The notes: a model not told the origin generated them from the sequence alone. Positions 22,172-33,802 are shown, counted from the stretch's first letter. The stretch is 64,000 bases of DNA from Myxocyprinus asiaticus (GCF_019703515.2 NC_059348.1:24662156-24726155); one strand, 5' to 3'. Made by a program: numbers and translations.

Positions 22172-22510
22172 TTTATTTTTTGGCATTTATATCAGAGAAA
22201 CAACAACCAATTTTCTCAATCAATCCTCCCTTTAACTTCTGATTGCTATATCTTGGGAAAAAAAAAAAAAAAAAATTAAACAAAACATTGCACTTTGTTG
22301 TTTTGAAATAATGTGACTCTTTTGTGCCAGCACTATTATTCTAGCATAACTGGCTTGGGAATATGAGGCAATTATTTCTGCTGGCTAATTATTCATTTTC
22401 ATAATAAAGGTAATTTTTCACACAGCAATTATAAGTGGAATCAATGCTTTGAATGAGACGTCTGTCCTTCGTTTCCTTTTCTCTGTGGTCAGGTGGAGCG
22501 ACAATGTGGT
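22172..22510 (-). other. DPYD: Putative DPYD 3' untranslated region
   Basis: Follows the stop codon on the minus strand. The first AATAAA in this direction is at 22172-22177 (TTTATT on the plus strand). The poly-A signal assignment is a guess from position alone, and an A-run at 22260-22275 (plus strand) lies inside the interval. Transcript data would set the real end. Confidence 0.35.
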
Positions 22511-22675
22511 TTAGCAAACGGAATTAACAGGCAGGCCCCTTTTGGGCACGTACAGCGTTGTCCTGGTAACCATTTTGATGCAGTCGATGATGGGGCACAC
22601 GCTCAGGCAGAGAGTGCAGCCAGTGCAGCTGTCCATGATTACAGGAAGATGGGTCTCAGGGTCAAACTTAATAGC
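22511..22675 (-). CDS. DPYD: DPYD exon 23 equivalent (last coding exon): dihydropyrimidine dehydrogenase C-terminus
   Basis: DPYD reduces uracil and thymine with NADPH, the first step of pyrimidine catabolism, in the cytosol. This exon opens after the acceptor TTCTTTTTCAG in phase 0 with [11 protein letters not shown]. It carries the last 4Fe-4S motif [16 protein letters not shown] and ends PVNSVC-stop (stop at 22511-22513). That is 54 residues against 56 in human. The difference is two missing residues near the end, where human reads GVPLSVNPVC. All four cysteines of the motif are present. The exon joins in frame to the Gln codon closing the exon at 24741-24881. The acceptor's polypyrimidine tract is good. 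I am confident in the gene; only its 3' UTR is uncertain. Confidence 0.95.
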   Translation of the reverse strand, partial: AIKFDPETHLPVIMDSCTGCTLCLSVCPIIDCIKMVTRTTLYVPKRGLPVNSVC

Positions 22676-24740
22676 CTGAAAAAGAAGAGGAAGGGGAGGG
22701 TAAAATGCTATTACATTAGAACAATTATCGACTCTCCATAGGAGGATTTCCCCAATCCTGGGAGAGCTTTTCACATAGCTAAAAAATGCAACAACAATGA
22801 CAGCTAGAACAACAGTGCCATTCTTTAAGGTAAATAGCTGGCCTCCTTCATTGCACACTAGCCTTTATAATTTTAGACTCTGCGTTTGGCTCTTTATGTT
22901 TTCAATACTTGGAGCCAAAGGCAGTACATGAACTTTATAATAGTGACCTCAAAAGACAACATACTGTATAATCTGAAAACAAACTTCTTGTATGTGCTAG
23001 TATCCTTATGTTGTGTCCAATATGTAATGTAAATAGTAAATGTAACACTGTCAGAAATGTACTTTTCCATAAATACTCATTATTCGCTCCCTGGATTCAA
23101 TAATCAGGGGTCTTTACTCAGGCTCAAATTGGAAGGCTAAATATATCAATATACTGTATTTAAATACAGTATATAAATACAGTGTTCTGCTGCTGTTTCA
23201 GTGTCTTGATAAAAAGCGCTGTGATTTTTAGATGCTGTGTCAAGTTAAGAACTACTTCAACTGTTAAAAACGCATTTCAAGACACCTTTTCACGGTGCTG
23301 CATTAAAGCTACACTATGTAACGTTTGGCCCTCTTGCGGTTGAAGCGTAGAACTGCAAGTTACTTGTGGAGGAACATTGTTTTGGCAATTACGTCAGTCG
23401 GGCTTTGGCTCTGCTCTTCTGCACGGATGAATTTGATGGTTTGAGGAGTACCAATGTAACCATGGTTACAGGGAATCAACTGATCAGAGCAAATGTCACT
23501 AACAACAAAACTCACACCCTCCCCTCAAAAAAATAAAATAAAAAATAAATAACGAAAGGAAGAAAAAGACGGATATCTGAAAAATATGTCTTATTAGCAG
23601 GTAAGTAGCATATCTTCTGTTGTTTTGACTTATAAAGACAATTGTTTTAAAATAAATAATGTTACAAAAGTTAGGCAATGCTAACATTAGACAATGATTG
23701 CTAGTCATATCAGATAAGGTCAAAAGGTTGTAACTATTATAACTTAGCTAGCATGCAAATAGACTAATAGTAACTAGTTTAGAGATTGCGTTGTTACCAG
23801 CATAAAGTGAATTTTTTCCATTGTCCTTCCTCGAAAATGAAATCAAGCACTGCAGTACAACAATCCATAATAAAATGCATTCCATTAGAGTAGCTAACGC
23901 TATCTAATGAACTACCGAGCTAAGAGAGCTACCTGGCTAACTATCGGTCCAATAAAATATCTTACCTGCTGAGCGAGGAAAACTCATGTTTCGTATTTTA
24001 TTACAGGCTCTGTCACCTTCCCTTTATGCTTGCAGACTCTTCTTGTTTCGAGGTTTCTTTATTTTGAAAAAGGGTGATTCCCCAGAGGGTTGCCTTTTTG
24101 AATGATCCAAGGTCAGTGACGCTCATTTGTTGTGGCTACAAGCTTTCGGCTTCAAACTACTACCACACCTATCACCGCACATATACACGCGCTCTATAGC
24201 TGGACCTTCTTTTCTTTATTTACGGACATGAAGTAAACACACACGGATGACTGATGGAAGTATGCAATTTCCCGCCAAATCCGTCCCGACAGCTCTAAGA
24301 TCTAAATCATTATTATAGGCTTACCATAGTGAATCAGGGTAAGGCAAAAAATGGTTTGGAAGACAGATTGTTGGTGTACTTGCTCATTAATGATATTTTG
24401 TTCATTTCAAACAAAACAATCGTACATAGTGTAGCTTTATGCTTTTGAACCCTTTATTGCAAATGCTTGAATTGAATCATTTCATAAACAAAATGTTTTA
24501 ATCAACAAATTTATTGCGATAATACATATAACTTGGCTTAAAATAGTATCAGATGTTACCAATATAAAACAGAGGAATTCATTATGGGGCATTTTTTGCT
24601 CTCACATTTTTAATTTTGTTGTTGTTTTATGGGAGTCTCCGAGACTAATTTCAGACCCTGATACAGAAGTAATTGCTTCCCCTTAAATCACATGTGGCAC
24701 ATCAAGATGACGTATCACATAATTATCTGATCAGTGTTAC
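22676..24740 (-). other. DPYD: DPYD intron 22
   Basis: 2065 bases, from donor GTAACAC to acceptor CAG. It is largely occupied by the inverted-repeat element at 23304-24439; the remainder shows nothing recognisable. Confidence 0.8.
23304..24439. mobile_element. DNA transposon with 17-base terminal inverted repeats, non-autonomous
   Basis: The left end TAAAGCTACACTATGTA is a perfect inverted match of the right end TACATAGTGTAGCTTTA. The 1136 bases between them show no transposase. The target duplication is unclear because the flanks (CAT and TGC) share too little. ISL2EU/PIF-like or hAT origin cannot be separated by eye. Confidence 0.75.
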
Positions 24741-24881
24741 CTGGTAGCCTGAGTCATTGCAGGTCATGTAGCATTTGCCACAGTTGATACACATCTCTGG
24801 ATCAATGAGGGCCTGCACTTGTTCATTGTTGTCCAGATCCTGATAGGCACCAATATGCTTCAGCGCTCTGGCAATCACATC
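24741..24881 (-). CDS. DPYD: DPYD exon 22 equivalent: first C-terminal 4Fe-4S motif
   Basis: 141 bases, 47 codons, phase 0 at both ends: acceptor CTGTAAAG then GATGTG, and GGCTACCAG then donor GTAACAC. The peptide runs from [20 protein letters not shown] to [18 protein letters not shown]. The four cysteines of C-x2-C-x2-C-x3-C bind an iron-sulfur cluster that passes electrons between the NADPH/FAD half and the FMN site. As I recall, human exon 22 has the same length of 141 bases. The residue aligned with human Asp949, the site of a known clinical variant, is Asp here (LIDPEMC). The sequence is intact. Confidence 0.95.
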
Positions 24882-25481
24882 CTTTACAGAAATGAGGGGC
24901 AGGGATTAAACGGCAAGAAAAACAGCAGTGGCGTCTAAAAAAACCAGTTTGAAAGGCAGCGTTCTGTTCTTAAGTTAGCTTAATTAAATCAGCGCTGAAA
25001 GAAACAGATCGGTTTTGAAGTCTGACTTCGACTTTGTGATCTCCACTTCCTCCTCGAGATCCCTCACAGCTTAATCACCTTGAGGAATGAAGCCATTTAA
25101 TGGTATGAGCAGGAATACTGCACGTGCTACAAGAAAGCTTCACACATAAAAGATGGACAGTATGTTGAAATCTTATTTGTGCCTTTCTGTACAGTTTCAC
25201 AATGTATGCAATTAAGTTTTACTTGAATAGCGCTATTTAAAATACATATTATTTCAAAGCAACTTTACAGACAACAGAAAAAATTTAAATAATGCCCAAA
25301 CCCCCAGTGAGCAAGCTGAAGGCTATCAAAATCTTTCTAAGATGTTATATAGATGAGGAGGAAACCTTGGGAGGACTCATCTGGGGAAGCTCTCCACCTC
25401 TAGAGGACATATAGTATCCTAAATACTATATGTAAAGGAACAAAAATTAATGCCGGATGATATTTGAAGATATTATCTTAC
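24882..25481 (-). other. DPYD: DPYD intron 21
   Basis: 600 bases between GTAAGAT and CTGTAAAG. Bases 25240-25410 resemble a dispersed fish repeat (AGCAACTTTACAGACAAC, CCCCCAGTGAGCAAGC, GAAACCTTGGGAGGA). Nothing else was seen. Confidence 0.7.
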
Positions 25482-25631
25482 TTTCACATTGGGGATGGGT
25501 TTTTTAGGGATGTTAACTCGAGCTGCATTAGAGTCCATGGCCCCATAGTCATTGGCATCTTTCAGGCTCTTCTTGTATTTTGCCACGGCTCGAGTCTTCG
25601 TCTCCAAGTATGGTCCAAAGCTGGGAAGACT
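25482..25631 (-). CDS. DPYD: DPYD exon 21 equivalent
   Basis: 150 bases, 50 codons. The acceptor is CTGTCCAATAG before AGT, and the donor GTAAGATAAT follows the Lys codon. The peptide starts SLPSFGPYLETKTRAVAKYK and ends NIPKKPIPNVK. The starting SFGPYLE and closing IP-K-PIP-VK blocks match the vertebrate protein. The middle (about residues 20-40) is more divergent and two residues longer than human, as I recall that exon. This segment links the FMN barrel to the iron-sulfur tail. Phase 0 on both sides, so the longer form does not disturb the frame. Confidence 0.93.
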
Positions 25632-25689
25632 CTATTGGACAGAAGGATGAAACAGGTGAAACAAGTTTTAAAGATATTTTTGTTCATTT

Positions 25690-25990
25690 GAGTTGTTATT
25701 TGTAGACTGCCAAAGGAATTTTTCAATTTAATACAGTATATTAATTTAAAAGCCTTAAAATGCTCAAATTTCTTCATAATTTTGAGATCATGTGAAATAC
25801 AAATACTATCAAATTTAGAAAGATAACACTTTAATAACTTTTATTAAGGTAATTAAAAAAATCAGATCAGTAGTTCATGTGCATTCAAGTATTTTGAAAT
25901 TTCATTAAACTTTGAATCACATATTTTAATTTATACAGTCATATTTGAATGTACATGTACAACTGATCTGCTAAACATTACATAATGAAT
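25690..25990. repeat. Direct duplication in intron 20, unit 1
   Basis: Shares an ordered series of blocks with 26930-27220: AAAGGAATT, AAAATGCT, ACTTTAATAACTTT, CAGTAGTTCATGTGCATTCA (AATAGTTAATGTACATTCA in unit 2) and CTGATCTGCTAAACATT (CTGATCTGTTAAACATT in unit 2). Roughly 75-80 percent identical by eye. Confidence 0.7.
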
Positions 25991-25995
25991 ATGAA

Positions 25996-26048
25996 AGGAA
26001 TATTCCGGGTTCAGTAACTTAAGTCTGATCGACAGCATTTAACATAAA

Positions 26049-26082
<34 letters not shown>

Positions 26083-26608
26083 AAAGCAATAAAAAAATAA
26101 AATAAAAAAAAGCCACAAATCTGGTTTACAGTGAGGGGATGGGGCCAATTTTTGGAGGATTTAAAGGTAGAAATGTGAAGCTTATAATTTTATAACAGCA
26201 TTTACATTCATTCTTCTGTTAAAACTTGTGTATTATTTTGAGCTGTTAAATTGTATGGTCATTTTAAGGTTTTAAGGTTTACAGTGTTACGTCATCATGG
26301 CAACAAAGTTGTAAAATTGGATATACCTTTACATAGAAAAGGTTAATAAGCAATTGTATCACACTAAAATCATGATAACATGAATATTGTTTACGTCTTA
26401 TGGCTATACTTTTGAAACAGTGAGTAATGTTTATGGATTGGCCCAATTCACTTCCATTGCAAATGCCTCACTGTAACCCAGATTTATGCTTTTGTAAAAA
26501 AAAGAAAACAAGGGATGAGACGAATTATTATTATTTTTGTGTAATCAACATTAAGCCACAAATGCTGTTGACTGAGCTTAACTTGTATTCAACCCGGAAT
26601 ATTCCTTT
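25996..26608. mobile_element. Non-autonomous inverted-repeat transposon
   Basis: The left end AAGGAATATTCCGGGTTCAG and right end CAACCCGGAATATTCCTTT are inverted. The inner terminal part also pairs over about 60 bases (GACAGCATTTAACAT on the left, ACAAATGCTGTTGACTGAGC on the right). It contains an (AAAT)n run at 26049-26078. A partial relative starts at 29757. Confidence 0.7.
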
Positions 26609-26612
26609 AAAG

Positions 26613-26911
26613 CAGGGGTGGGGAACGTCAGGCCTCAGGGCCGTATAAGGACTGCAATACCATTACCTGGCCCTTGAGGCCATTTGAGAAATAATTTAAA
26701 AAGGAAAAAAAAAAATAGCCTTGATTCAATTAATTGTAAAAAACTACAATTAAAATAGAATGATGCAAAATATTGTACAATAGACAGACCTTTCAGTGTT
26801 TTGCTTGGTGCGTGAGCCACAATCAGAAATTGCAAACAATTGTATGGCCTGTGAATAATTTAGTAAGTACTCGAATGGCAAAAAAATGGGAAGAAAGGTT
26901 CTCCACCCCTG
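26613..26911. mobile_element. hAT-like MITE with perfect 8-bp target duplication
   Basis: Flanked by CTTTAAAG at 26605-26612 and 26912-26919. The ends CAGGGGTGGGGAAC and GGTTCTCCACCCCTG are inverted. 299 bases, non-coding. It sits against the end of the 25996-26608 element, and its target duplication may include that element's last bases. Confidence 0.85.
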
Positions 26912-26929
26912 CTTTAAAGACTTTGAAGA

Positions 26930-27220
26930 TTGACAAAGGAATTCTTCAATAAACTGTAAAATGCTAAAATTTCTTAATAATTTTTATTTTTTCAGAATTT
27001 GAAAAAAGGGATCAAGTGAAATATAAATACTATAAATCTTAAAATGTAATACTTTAATAACTTTCATTAAGAACATCAAAATAATTTTATCAATAGTTAA
27101 TGTACATTCAAATAGTTTGAAACATCATTAATCTTTAAATCATATATTTTCATCTATATTCATATTTTAATGTACATGAACTACTGATCTGTTAAACATT
27201 GTGCAATGAAAATTAATGAC
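26930..27220. repeat. Direct duplication in intron 20, unit 2
   Basis: See unit 1 at 25690-25990. The two transposons at 25996-26911 lie exactly between the units. Confidence 0.7.
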
Positions 27221-27902
27221 ATTATAATTACTGTTACTAGAAAATTATACCAAGACAAGATTTAGGTAAATCATTAAGCATGCCAAGCATGATGTCATAT
27301 GAATTAATATCCATATTTAAAAAAAAAACTGCTTTTTACATGAGTGTAATCGAAAGTGTGATCCATCCATGCAATCACTTCCCACATCCATTTAGAACAA
27401 AAGTGGTTGTAGTGTTATCTTTGCCTCAGAGTCTCGCACACATGCCTGACCCTCCAGTGCGCCGGGGCTAAAGAGGCGATTCGTATTCAAAGTCACACTC
27501 CCATACCGACACACTGCGTCTGAGAGGTGGCCATAAAAGTGCCTTGAGCCTTCACTCTCCAAAGCCCATTCAACAGGAAATGCCGGCAACACTGATGAGA
27601 AATCAAGTTCGTCACAAAATTAGCCATCCTTTTAATGGAGCCATAAAGAGTATCTGCAATGAATTGTTAGGAGATCGCATAATACTACCGGTAATTGCAA
27701 GGATTAGCTGGTCAAACTAATGGTTTGACACTAAAATGGTAATGAATGGTAATTTGAGGGAAATGGACTTTTGGGTTGCTGATGGGCACCACTTTTAATA
27801 ACTGATATTTTCTGTTTTATTAATGCCCTTTCATCTTCAGGATGAACAGTGTTTTTTGGGCAATTATTATCATATCCATCATTTGAGCCTTTGGAACAAA
27901 TA

Positions 27903-28246
27903 CTCGGTATGTTTACATCAATCGAGCAATCGAGCTACAGCAGGTTTTTGGGTAGTCAAGTTTCAGTCCTCATCGTTTGTCCAAGTAAACACAACATAAT
28001 GCGTAATCTAGGAAGTTCATCAGCAAGTATTATATGCATGCTGTGCATTAATTTTTACGTCTTTCTGGGCATGCACACAACGCAGAGACCAGTTGTGCTC
28101 TAATTAACAAGTATAGCCCACATGCTCATCGAGGCCAAACTACAATATCATAATCTAGTTCTGTTAGTCTAAAACATTAAAAAAAGAGACAAATTATTGT
28201 TTTAGTATAACAGAAATAAAACATTTAAAGTGCATGTAAACGTACT
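27903..28246. mobile_element. Possible small inverted-repeat element
   Basis: The left GGTATGTTTACATCAATC and right TTTAAAGTGCATGTAAACGT form imperfect inverted ends that resemble those of the 21782-22140 element. Non-coding. The boundary is uncertain. Confidence 0.4.
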
Positions 28247-29124
28247 GACTGACTTTCTTATAAACAGTTTCCGACATATTTCAATATCTTGCAGCAAAAT
28301 AACAGCAAAATCACGCATTTAAACAACATGCTATTCCGCCCTTCCTGCAACAAGTATTCCTCACAATGCCTGCCACAAATCCATTCGTCCCAATGCTAGG
28401 ACATTTAAATTGGTCTTGCATTTTCCCAGTTACACAATCTCCTCAAAGCTGTCATCCACAACAGCCTGTAACCCTTCATTTCCACCATGGCCAGATAGAA
28501 GTGCCTCAGAAGTGCCTCTGCCACAAAGCAAAAGAATCAAAACACAGCAAGAAAGGACTCAGTTATTAGCCATCCACATCAAACTTCTCACTTAAAAAAA
28601 AAAAAAAGTGGCACCCAGACAGAGAGCATTGGCCTTTGCTAAGCCAGGACCTATCAGAGGAAACCGAAAAACAAATCTATGGTGGCAGTGTTGACTGCAG
28701 GACTAATGGCTAGCTTAGGGTGGGCGCATCCTCCATGTATTTATTTCCCTGTAGAGCTAACACTGGTGGCCCTGTTCTAATCCTGCATAAAAGCATTACT
28801 CTCTCAGGCACAGGCTGACAGTCTAATGAATCAACTGTTCCAGCCCTACAGCAGACAGTGTGAGGAACCCATCGGGGGCTGGGGATATAAACGTGCATGC
28901 ACATTCACCGAGTACACACACAGACCCACACAAAAACACACAGGGTAGACAGAGATATGTCATTATAAGTGCATCAGTCAAAATAAATAGAGATACGAGC
29001 GGCTTGCTTGTGACAGTATTGGTGAAACCTTGATTAAACTGCAACTTTCAATACTTTACAACATGGAGACAGGTTGCTATTCAAATCAACAGCCTAAGGG
29101 TGTGCCAAAAATATGAATCATATA

Positions 29125-29591
29125 CAGTGGGGTTCTGAGTCCACTTGTGAAAATACTTCTATTTTGCATTTTTCTGATTTAATATAGTTGTTGTCATTAC
29201 AAATGATGTTATCAGCATAACAATTTGAGTAAAATTTTAGTATTTGGTTTGTCCCCCTTTAGATTTAATGGCAGCATGCCCTCGAGCTGACATGGACTCC
29301 ACAAGTTTGTGAAAAACCTAATGATCCATGTTCTCCAGCATGATTTGAGAATGTTCCCAAGAGCATCTTGTGACACCAAGGAAATCTGACCTTTTGTACA
29401 AAGCAGTTAACATGGTCAATGTCACAAATTAACTTTATTTGAGACCTAAAAATAGTGCAGAATCATAAATGTTTATTTTACACAATAACAAGTTCAAAAT
29501 CCTAAAACTTATTTTTATTTCTAGGTTTAAATGAAATTTAGGTTCTAAATTAAATCACATATTTTCAAAGTGGACTCTTTGAACCCCACTG
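29125..29591. mobile_element. Tc1/mariner-like non-autonomous element
   Basis: The left end, after a TA dinucleotide, is CAGTGGGGTTCTGAGTCCAC. The right end is GTGGACTCTTTGAACCCCACTG. These form a terminal inverted repeat of about 30 bases with two internal mismatches. 467 bases with no transposase. The right-hand TA has become TC or is displaced by two bases. Confidence 0.7.
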
Positions 29592-29756
29592 TCTATTTAT
29601 TTACATGTTTATTTTTGTAATTTTTTTTACTGATGATGACCATTAAGAGCAGAATGATGGGGGGCTGAATCTTAACTTGAGTCAACCTGGACCACCAACC
29701 TCTAGGCCATGGCTCCAACATACAGTATGAGATATGTTTGCATTAACATCTTTAAC

Positions 29757-29966
29757 TTAAAGGAATGTTTCAGGTTAAATACAAGAAAAGATATATGGAC
29801 AATATTTGTGGCATGCTGTAAAAACAAACATAGATAAAAAATTATTTCACAGTTCTGTGCTTACAATGGAAGTCTACAGGGCAAACAACAATTTCTGTAA
29901 CCATTTGTTTTACCGACTGTGGGATGTCAAAATTATTTTCTACAGTATGCCGCAGATGCTGTCTAT
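29757..29966. repeat. Fragment related to the 25996-26608 transposon
   Basis: Begins TTAAAGGAATGTTTCAGGTT and shares the GGACAATATTTGTGGCAT block with the inner terminus of that family. It is interrupted at 29966 by the solo LTR. Confidence 0.5.
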
Positions 29967-29970
29967 ACAG

Positions 29971-30344
29971 TGTTATGGCCAGCTCATTCCCGACCGCATC
30001 ATAAAGTGGAGTCAAACACAAAATGCAATTAGAAAAATAGATTTATTGTAAATAAAGTCAAATTAATATGATAAGCAAAAGAAATGTCTAGGGGTTTAAA
30101 CAAAAAGAAAGGCATCACATGAAGCTGGTAGTTGTAGGTGAGTATCGAAGAGAGAGTTGTACCGGTGACTCCTCTGGAGAGGTGATCCTACCCCAAAAAG
30201 AAAGCAGCCAAAATGAGCAAAAAGATAACTTATATACACACCCCTAAATAAATAAATTACAAAAACAAATTACTCCCCCCGCCAACCAGCAACTGTCCCA
30301 CTCTGCCACTGTGGGACAGAGATAAAAAGGCCAGGGTCGTAACA
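29971..30344 (-). mobile_element. Solo LTR of an LTR retrotransposon, with 4-bp target duplication
   Basis: Read on the minus strand it starts TGTTACGACCCTGGCC and ends TGGCCATAACA, with the perfect TGTTA/TAACA border. It is flanked by ACAG at 29967-29970 and 30345-30348. It holds TATATAAG and an AATAAA poly-A signal in the expected order. 374 bases with no internal element sequence on either side, so it arose by LTR-LTR recombination. Ty3/gypsy-like is likely from the target length; the family is unassigned. Confidence 0.8.
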
Positions 30345-30352
30345 ACAGCTTA

Positions 30353-30600
30353 AAGAATAGTTCACCCAAAAATAATAATTCTCTCATCATTTTACTCACC
30401 CTCTTATCATCTCAAACTCATATGACTTTTTTCTTCTTCTGTGGAACACAAAGATATTTTGAAGGATGTATAATGTGTTTTTGTCCATACAATGTAAGTC
30501 ACCGAGGTCCAAAACTTTTAAGTAATCGATTCGAGTGGTTTAATTAATGTCTTCTGAAGTGATATGATTGCTTTGGGTAAGAAACAGACCAAATATATTT
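30353..30600 (+). repeat. GGGATAGTTCACCC-family fragment
   Basis: Starts AATAGTTCACCCAAAAATAA and continues through TTTACTCACCCTCTTATCAT and GTCTTCTGAAGTGATATGATTG, the order seen in the 35972-36245 element. Confidence 0.65.
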
Positions 30601-31400
30601 ATTTTTATTCATTTCAGTGACATGAGTCTTTTGAATCCGTTCACCAAAAACGACTTGTTCATTGATTTGTTTATAGACCATTTCTGCAAGTTACACCTTT
30701 GCACCTGTAGATGGTGCCAAATGACCATCTTTTAAATCATCATGACCGGAACAAGTCTAATTATCCTTTATTTAAATTTCTGTATCTACATTTCTACAAA
30801 GAGACAACAGCACTGCAGAATGCTTGAACATCATAAGTGTTTCCCCAGGAATGACAACAAAGCATATCTATCATATTGTGCAACTGTTGAGCACAACTTT
30901 TTACAACACAACAAAACTAGCTGAAAAATATGAGTTTCAATAATGTCTATATGTCATATGTGTAATGTGTGGTCATCACTCACTTTTATTCATAATTTAT
31001 CTGGCCCCTTCTCTTGTAATGATGAGATCGTTGAACTGAAAGAATGACATGCAGCTCCTCCTCCTCTCATTCAGCCAGTCAGCAGATGACTCATTCATTC
31101 ACCTTTCTCGCAAACGAGTGTACCAGCACATTCAGTTCGTTCATGAACGAGATGTCTTGACTGGTTCAGTGTGGGGATGTATTCATTCAGTGGGTAAAAC
31201 CAATTATATGCTTTATCACAGCCCACACTTGAATGCTACTGTCTTTACAGGCATGATAAGCCATCTCCCTTGCTTCAAACTAGAGCTCATTGGTTTCGAA
31301 AGGAAGAGATGTCAGTGAACGAGAAATATGAGTCAGTGTATGGAGGTGAACGAGAAATATTCGTTCACTTAAAAGATTTGTTAAAAAAATAAAATAATTC
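30600..31400 (+). repeat. Divergent relative of the hAT-like element interior
   Basis: Shares with 7720-8620 the blocks GTCTTTTGAAT, ACAAGTCTAATTAT, AATGACAACAAA, TTCAGTGGGTAAA and CCAATTATATGC. Terminal ends of that element are not visible here. Ends in a repeated AACGAGAAATAT motif. Confidence 0.55.
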
Positions 31401-33289
31401 ATTCACAAATGAAACATCACTACAATACATGTTGACATACGCAGTGTCCTTGTTGCGTTCATGAAAGAAGCACATGATTTCTCGTGCTTGACTCGTGCAG
31501 AGTGTGGTAAACAAACCAGATGCAATGTGCCCAGGTCTGCAGTTTCATGCCCATTTGGGCTATTTTGAAAATGTAGACGCAAGTTAAATTGGGTTGAGTT
31601 TTTATGGGACACTTTTTAAATGTACCGTGGTCGCCAAAAGGTTTATGTTAAATACTAGAAAATGAAAATGCAACGTTTTATGTACAGTATCAAAGAATCA
31701 CCGTCTTGAAGCCCTCACTGTTCCAATTGTGCCAGATGTCAAGATTTATAGTGAATAAGGACTTAAATGTTGGTCTGTTTCACACACAAAGCGATCATAT
31801 TACTTCAGAAGACATGGATTACACCACTTGAGTTGTATGGATTACTTTATTCTGCCTTTATGCCCTTCAAAAACACTCAAACACGCCTTACTGGCTCAAA
31901 TTTCCCTCCCAAATCTCACCAAAACCCACATACAAAGCAACTGACCACCATTTTGCCTCCGGCAGTCTTGTGAGTACTTAAATGGCAACCAGCGGAAATC
32001 CCTGATGCCCATTAGAACTTCATGTTTTCCAGAGACACAAAACTGCAGTCTGCCTGACTCACAGCAACCTCATTCAGCCCTATTAGATGAGCTCTCTCTC
32101 CCTCTCCTGTCTTCTGTTTAGTTACGAACCACAGCGTATCTGCTTTATGCTAATTTGCTCTAAGATCATTCAAAGGATTCAAAGAGAAGTCTACAAAGCA
32201 ATACTCTTCACAATGGAAGAGAAAAATATAATGACGGGAGTTTTCACAAAGAATTTTGCTTTACAAAGAGATACTGAGAGAAAGAAAATGCCATTTGATT
32301 TGGGCTTCTGCGAAACAGATAGGTTGAATGCTTGTATAGAAAACCGAGAGTACCAAATAACAGTTATACAAACATGTTGGTGGAATAGGAATGTCTTTTC
32401 TTTCTTACTGTTAGGAGAGAGTTTTTTTTTTTTTTTTTTTTTTTTGCAGGTCGACTCCACGAGGAGTGCTGTTTTAATGAGAGGAGCTACACGCACTGCC
32501 AAATCTCATGTCCCGGGCAACCAGAAAGCCTTTGCTAATTAGATGCAGAGCTTTCCAAAACACAGGGCTTGTCAATTCTCCATCTCCCCTCTGGATTGTA
32601 AATCAAGAGTGCAGTGGAGGAAGCAGCACACATTATGTCAGTGTGGGCTGAGTGATTTAAATTATACGAGAATTAGAATGGAAGCCCGCTCTCGTATGTT
32701 CTGTAGCATAACGACCATTGGCAAGGGATTTGACGAGAAAAGTGTTAATCTTTCTCCTTACCTTGTAATGGCTGGTAATCACACTTTAAGAGCTAAGCAG
32801 ACCTCACATGACAGATACTAAGCATTCTAAGGTAAGGCCAGAGACATTGGGGAAAACAATTTTAACAGGACATCAATCAAATCTGAAAGTAAGAAAACGT
32901 TTTGGTCTGGTGGAATTGTGTACGATGAGATCTGATGATTTCATTACCTGTAAAGGGTCTGACCTGCATTGCTAACTGAACACTCTCATAAGGGTCATTC
33001 CATGAAATGGGTGGCTTTTGTGTCCCCCATTAAGAAATGTGTAAACAATGACTTTTGCAATGAAAAGCTGACACCAAATTTTACTATGTTATTATAGGCA
33101 TTTTTCTTAATGCATCAGCACAATTCCAGTAATTTTATTTTACGTAATTTTTTTCCTCTTTGACTGTGTTTTTAGGAAGTCACTGATTTTAAAAATCTTG
33201 ATTTTTGAGCATGAATTGGAAGTTACGACCGACTTCTGTATTTTGACATATTTCCGTGTGAAACAGCTTATCGAACTAGAAAAAATTTA

Positions 33290-33802
33290 GCTCAGGGCTT
33301 GGGTTATGGTGAAGCTGCCCTAATACCTCAGTTCCTGTCCGGATTTGAAGAGCCAGTTGACTGGAAGATATGGGGAGACCTGCGAACTTGGTCCTTCTGG
33401 AAGGTGGTAGATCGTGTCGTTGAGATAATGGAAGAAAGGTTCCAACTCGGGCTGTGGGAAACCAACTTCGACACTCCCACCATCCAGCCCCTGCCAGCTC
33501 CTCAAAAGTCACTCACAGCTGAGGCTGTCACTGCAGCAGTAATTCCCTCCGCCTGTAAGAGGAGGAGGGTGCCCACTCCTCAGTCGCTGACAGCGTCCAC
33601 GGCCACAGAGACCATTCCCCTGCTGCTGCCACACCCGCACCTGCCACAGGCAACGAGCCAGCACCCACGACTGCCACGGCCAACGATACAGCGCTTACGC
33701 CTGCCACAGCCAACGAGCCAGTGCCCACGGCTGCCACGGCCAACAAGCCAGCACCCACACCTGCACCACGCCTGACTTCCTGTCTGGATTGGTTTCAGTC
33801 TG
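33290..33802 (+). pseudogene. Gag-like internal fragment of an LTR retrotransposon
   Basis: An open frame of 158 residues at 33299-33775. It has an acidic, Trp-rich N-terminal half (LSGFEEPVDWKIWGDLRTWS, EIMEERFQLGLWE) and a C-terminal half made of about four copies of a ten-residue Pro/His/Arg/Gln repeat. The repeat is encoded by a 30-base tandem unit at 33640-33770. It directly precedes an LTR, so I infer it is internal element sequence next to the 3' LTR. No protease or RT is present. I do not recognise the protein family. Confidence 0.4.
33640..33770 (+). repeat. 30-base minisatellite
   Basis: About four units containing GCCAACGAGCCAGCACCCAC with small changes, in frame with the fragment above. 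Confidence 0.8.

Noticed and set aside
24741..24881. Bacterial-type ferredoxin gene
   Set aside because: The 4Fe-4S motif belongs to the DPYD C-terminal domain, with splice sites on both sides and flanking exons in order.
32087..32542. 151-residue open frame in intron 20
   Set aside because: It runs through a poly-T tract (32417-32445) giving a Phe run, and has no family features.
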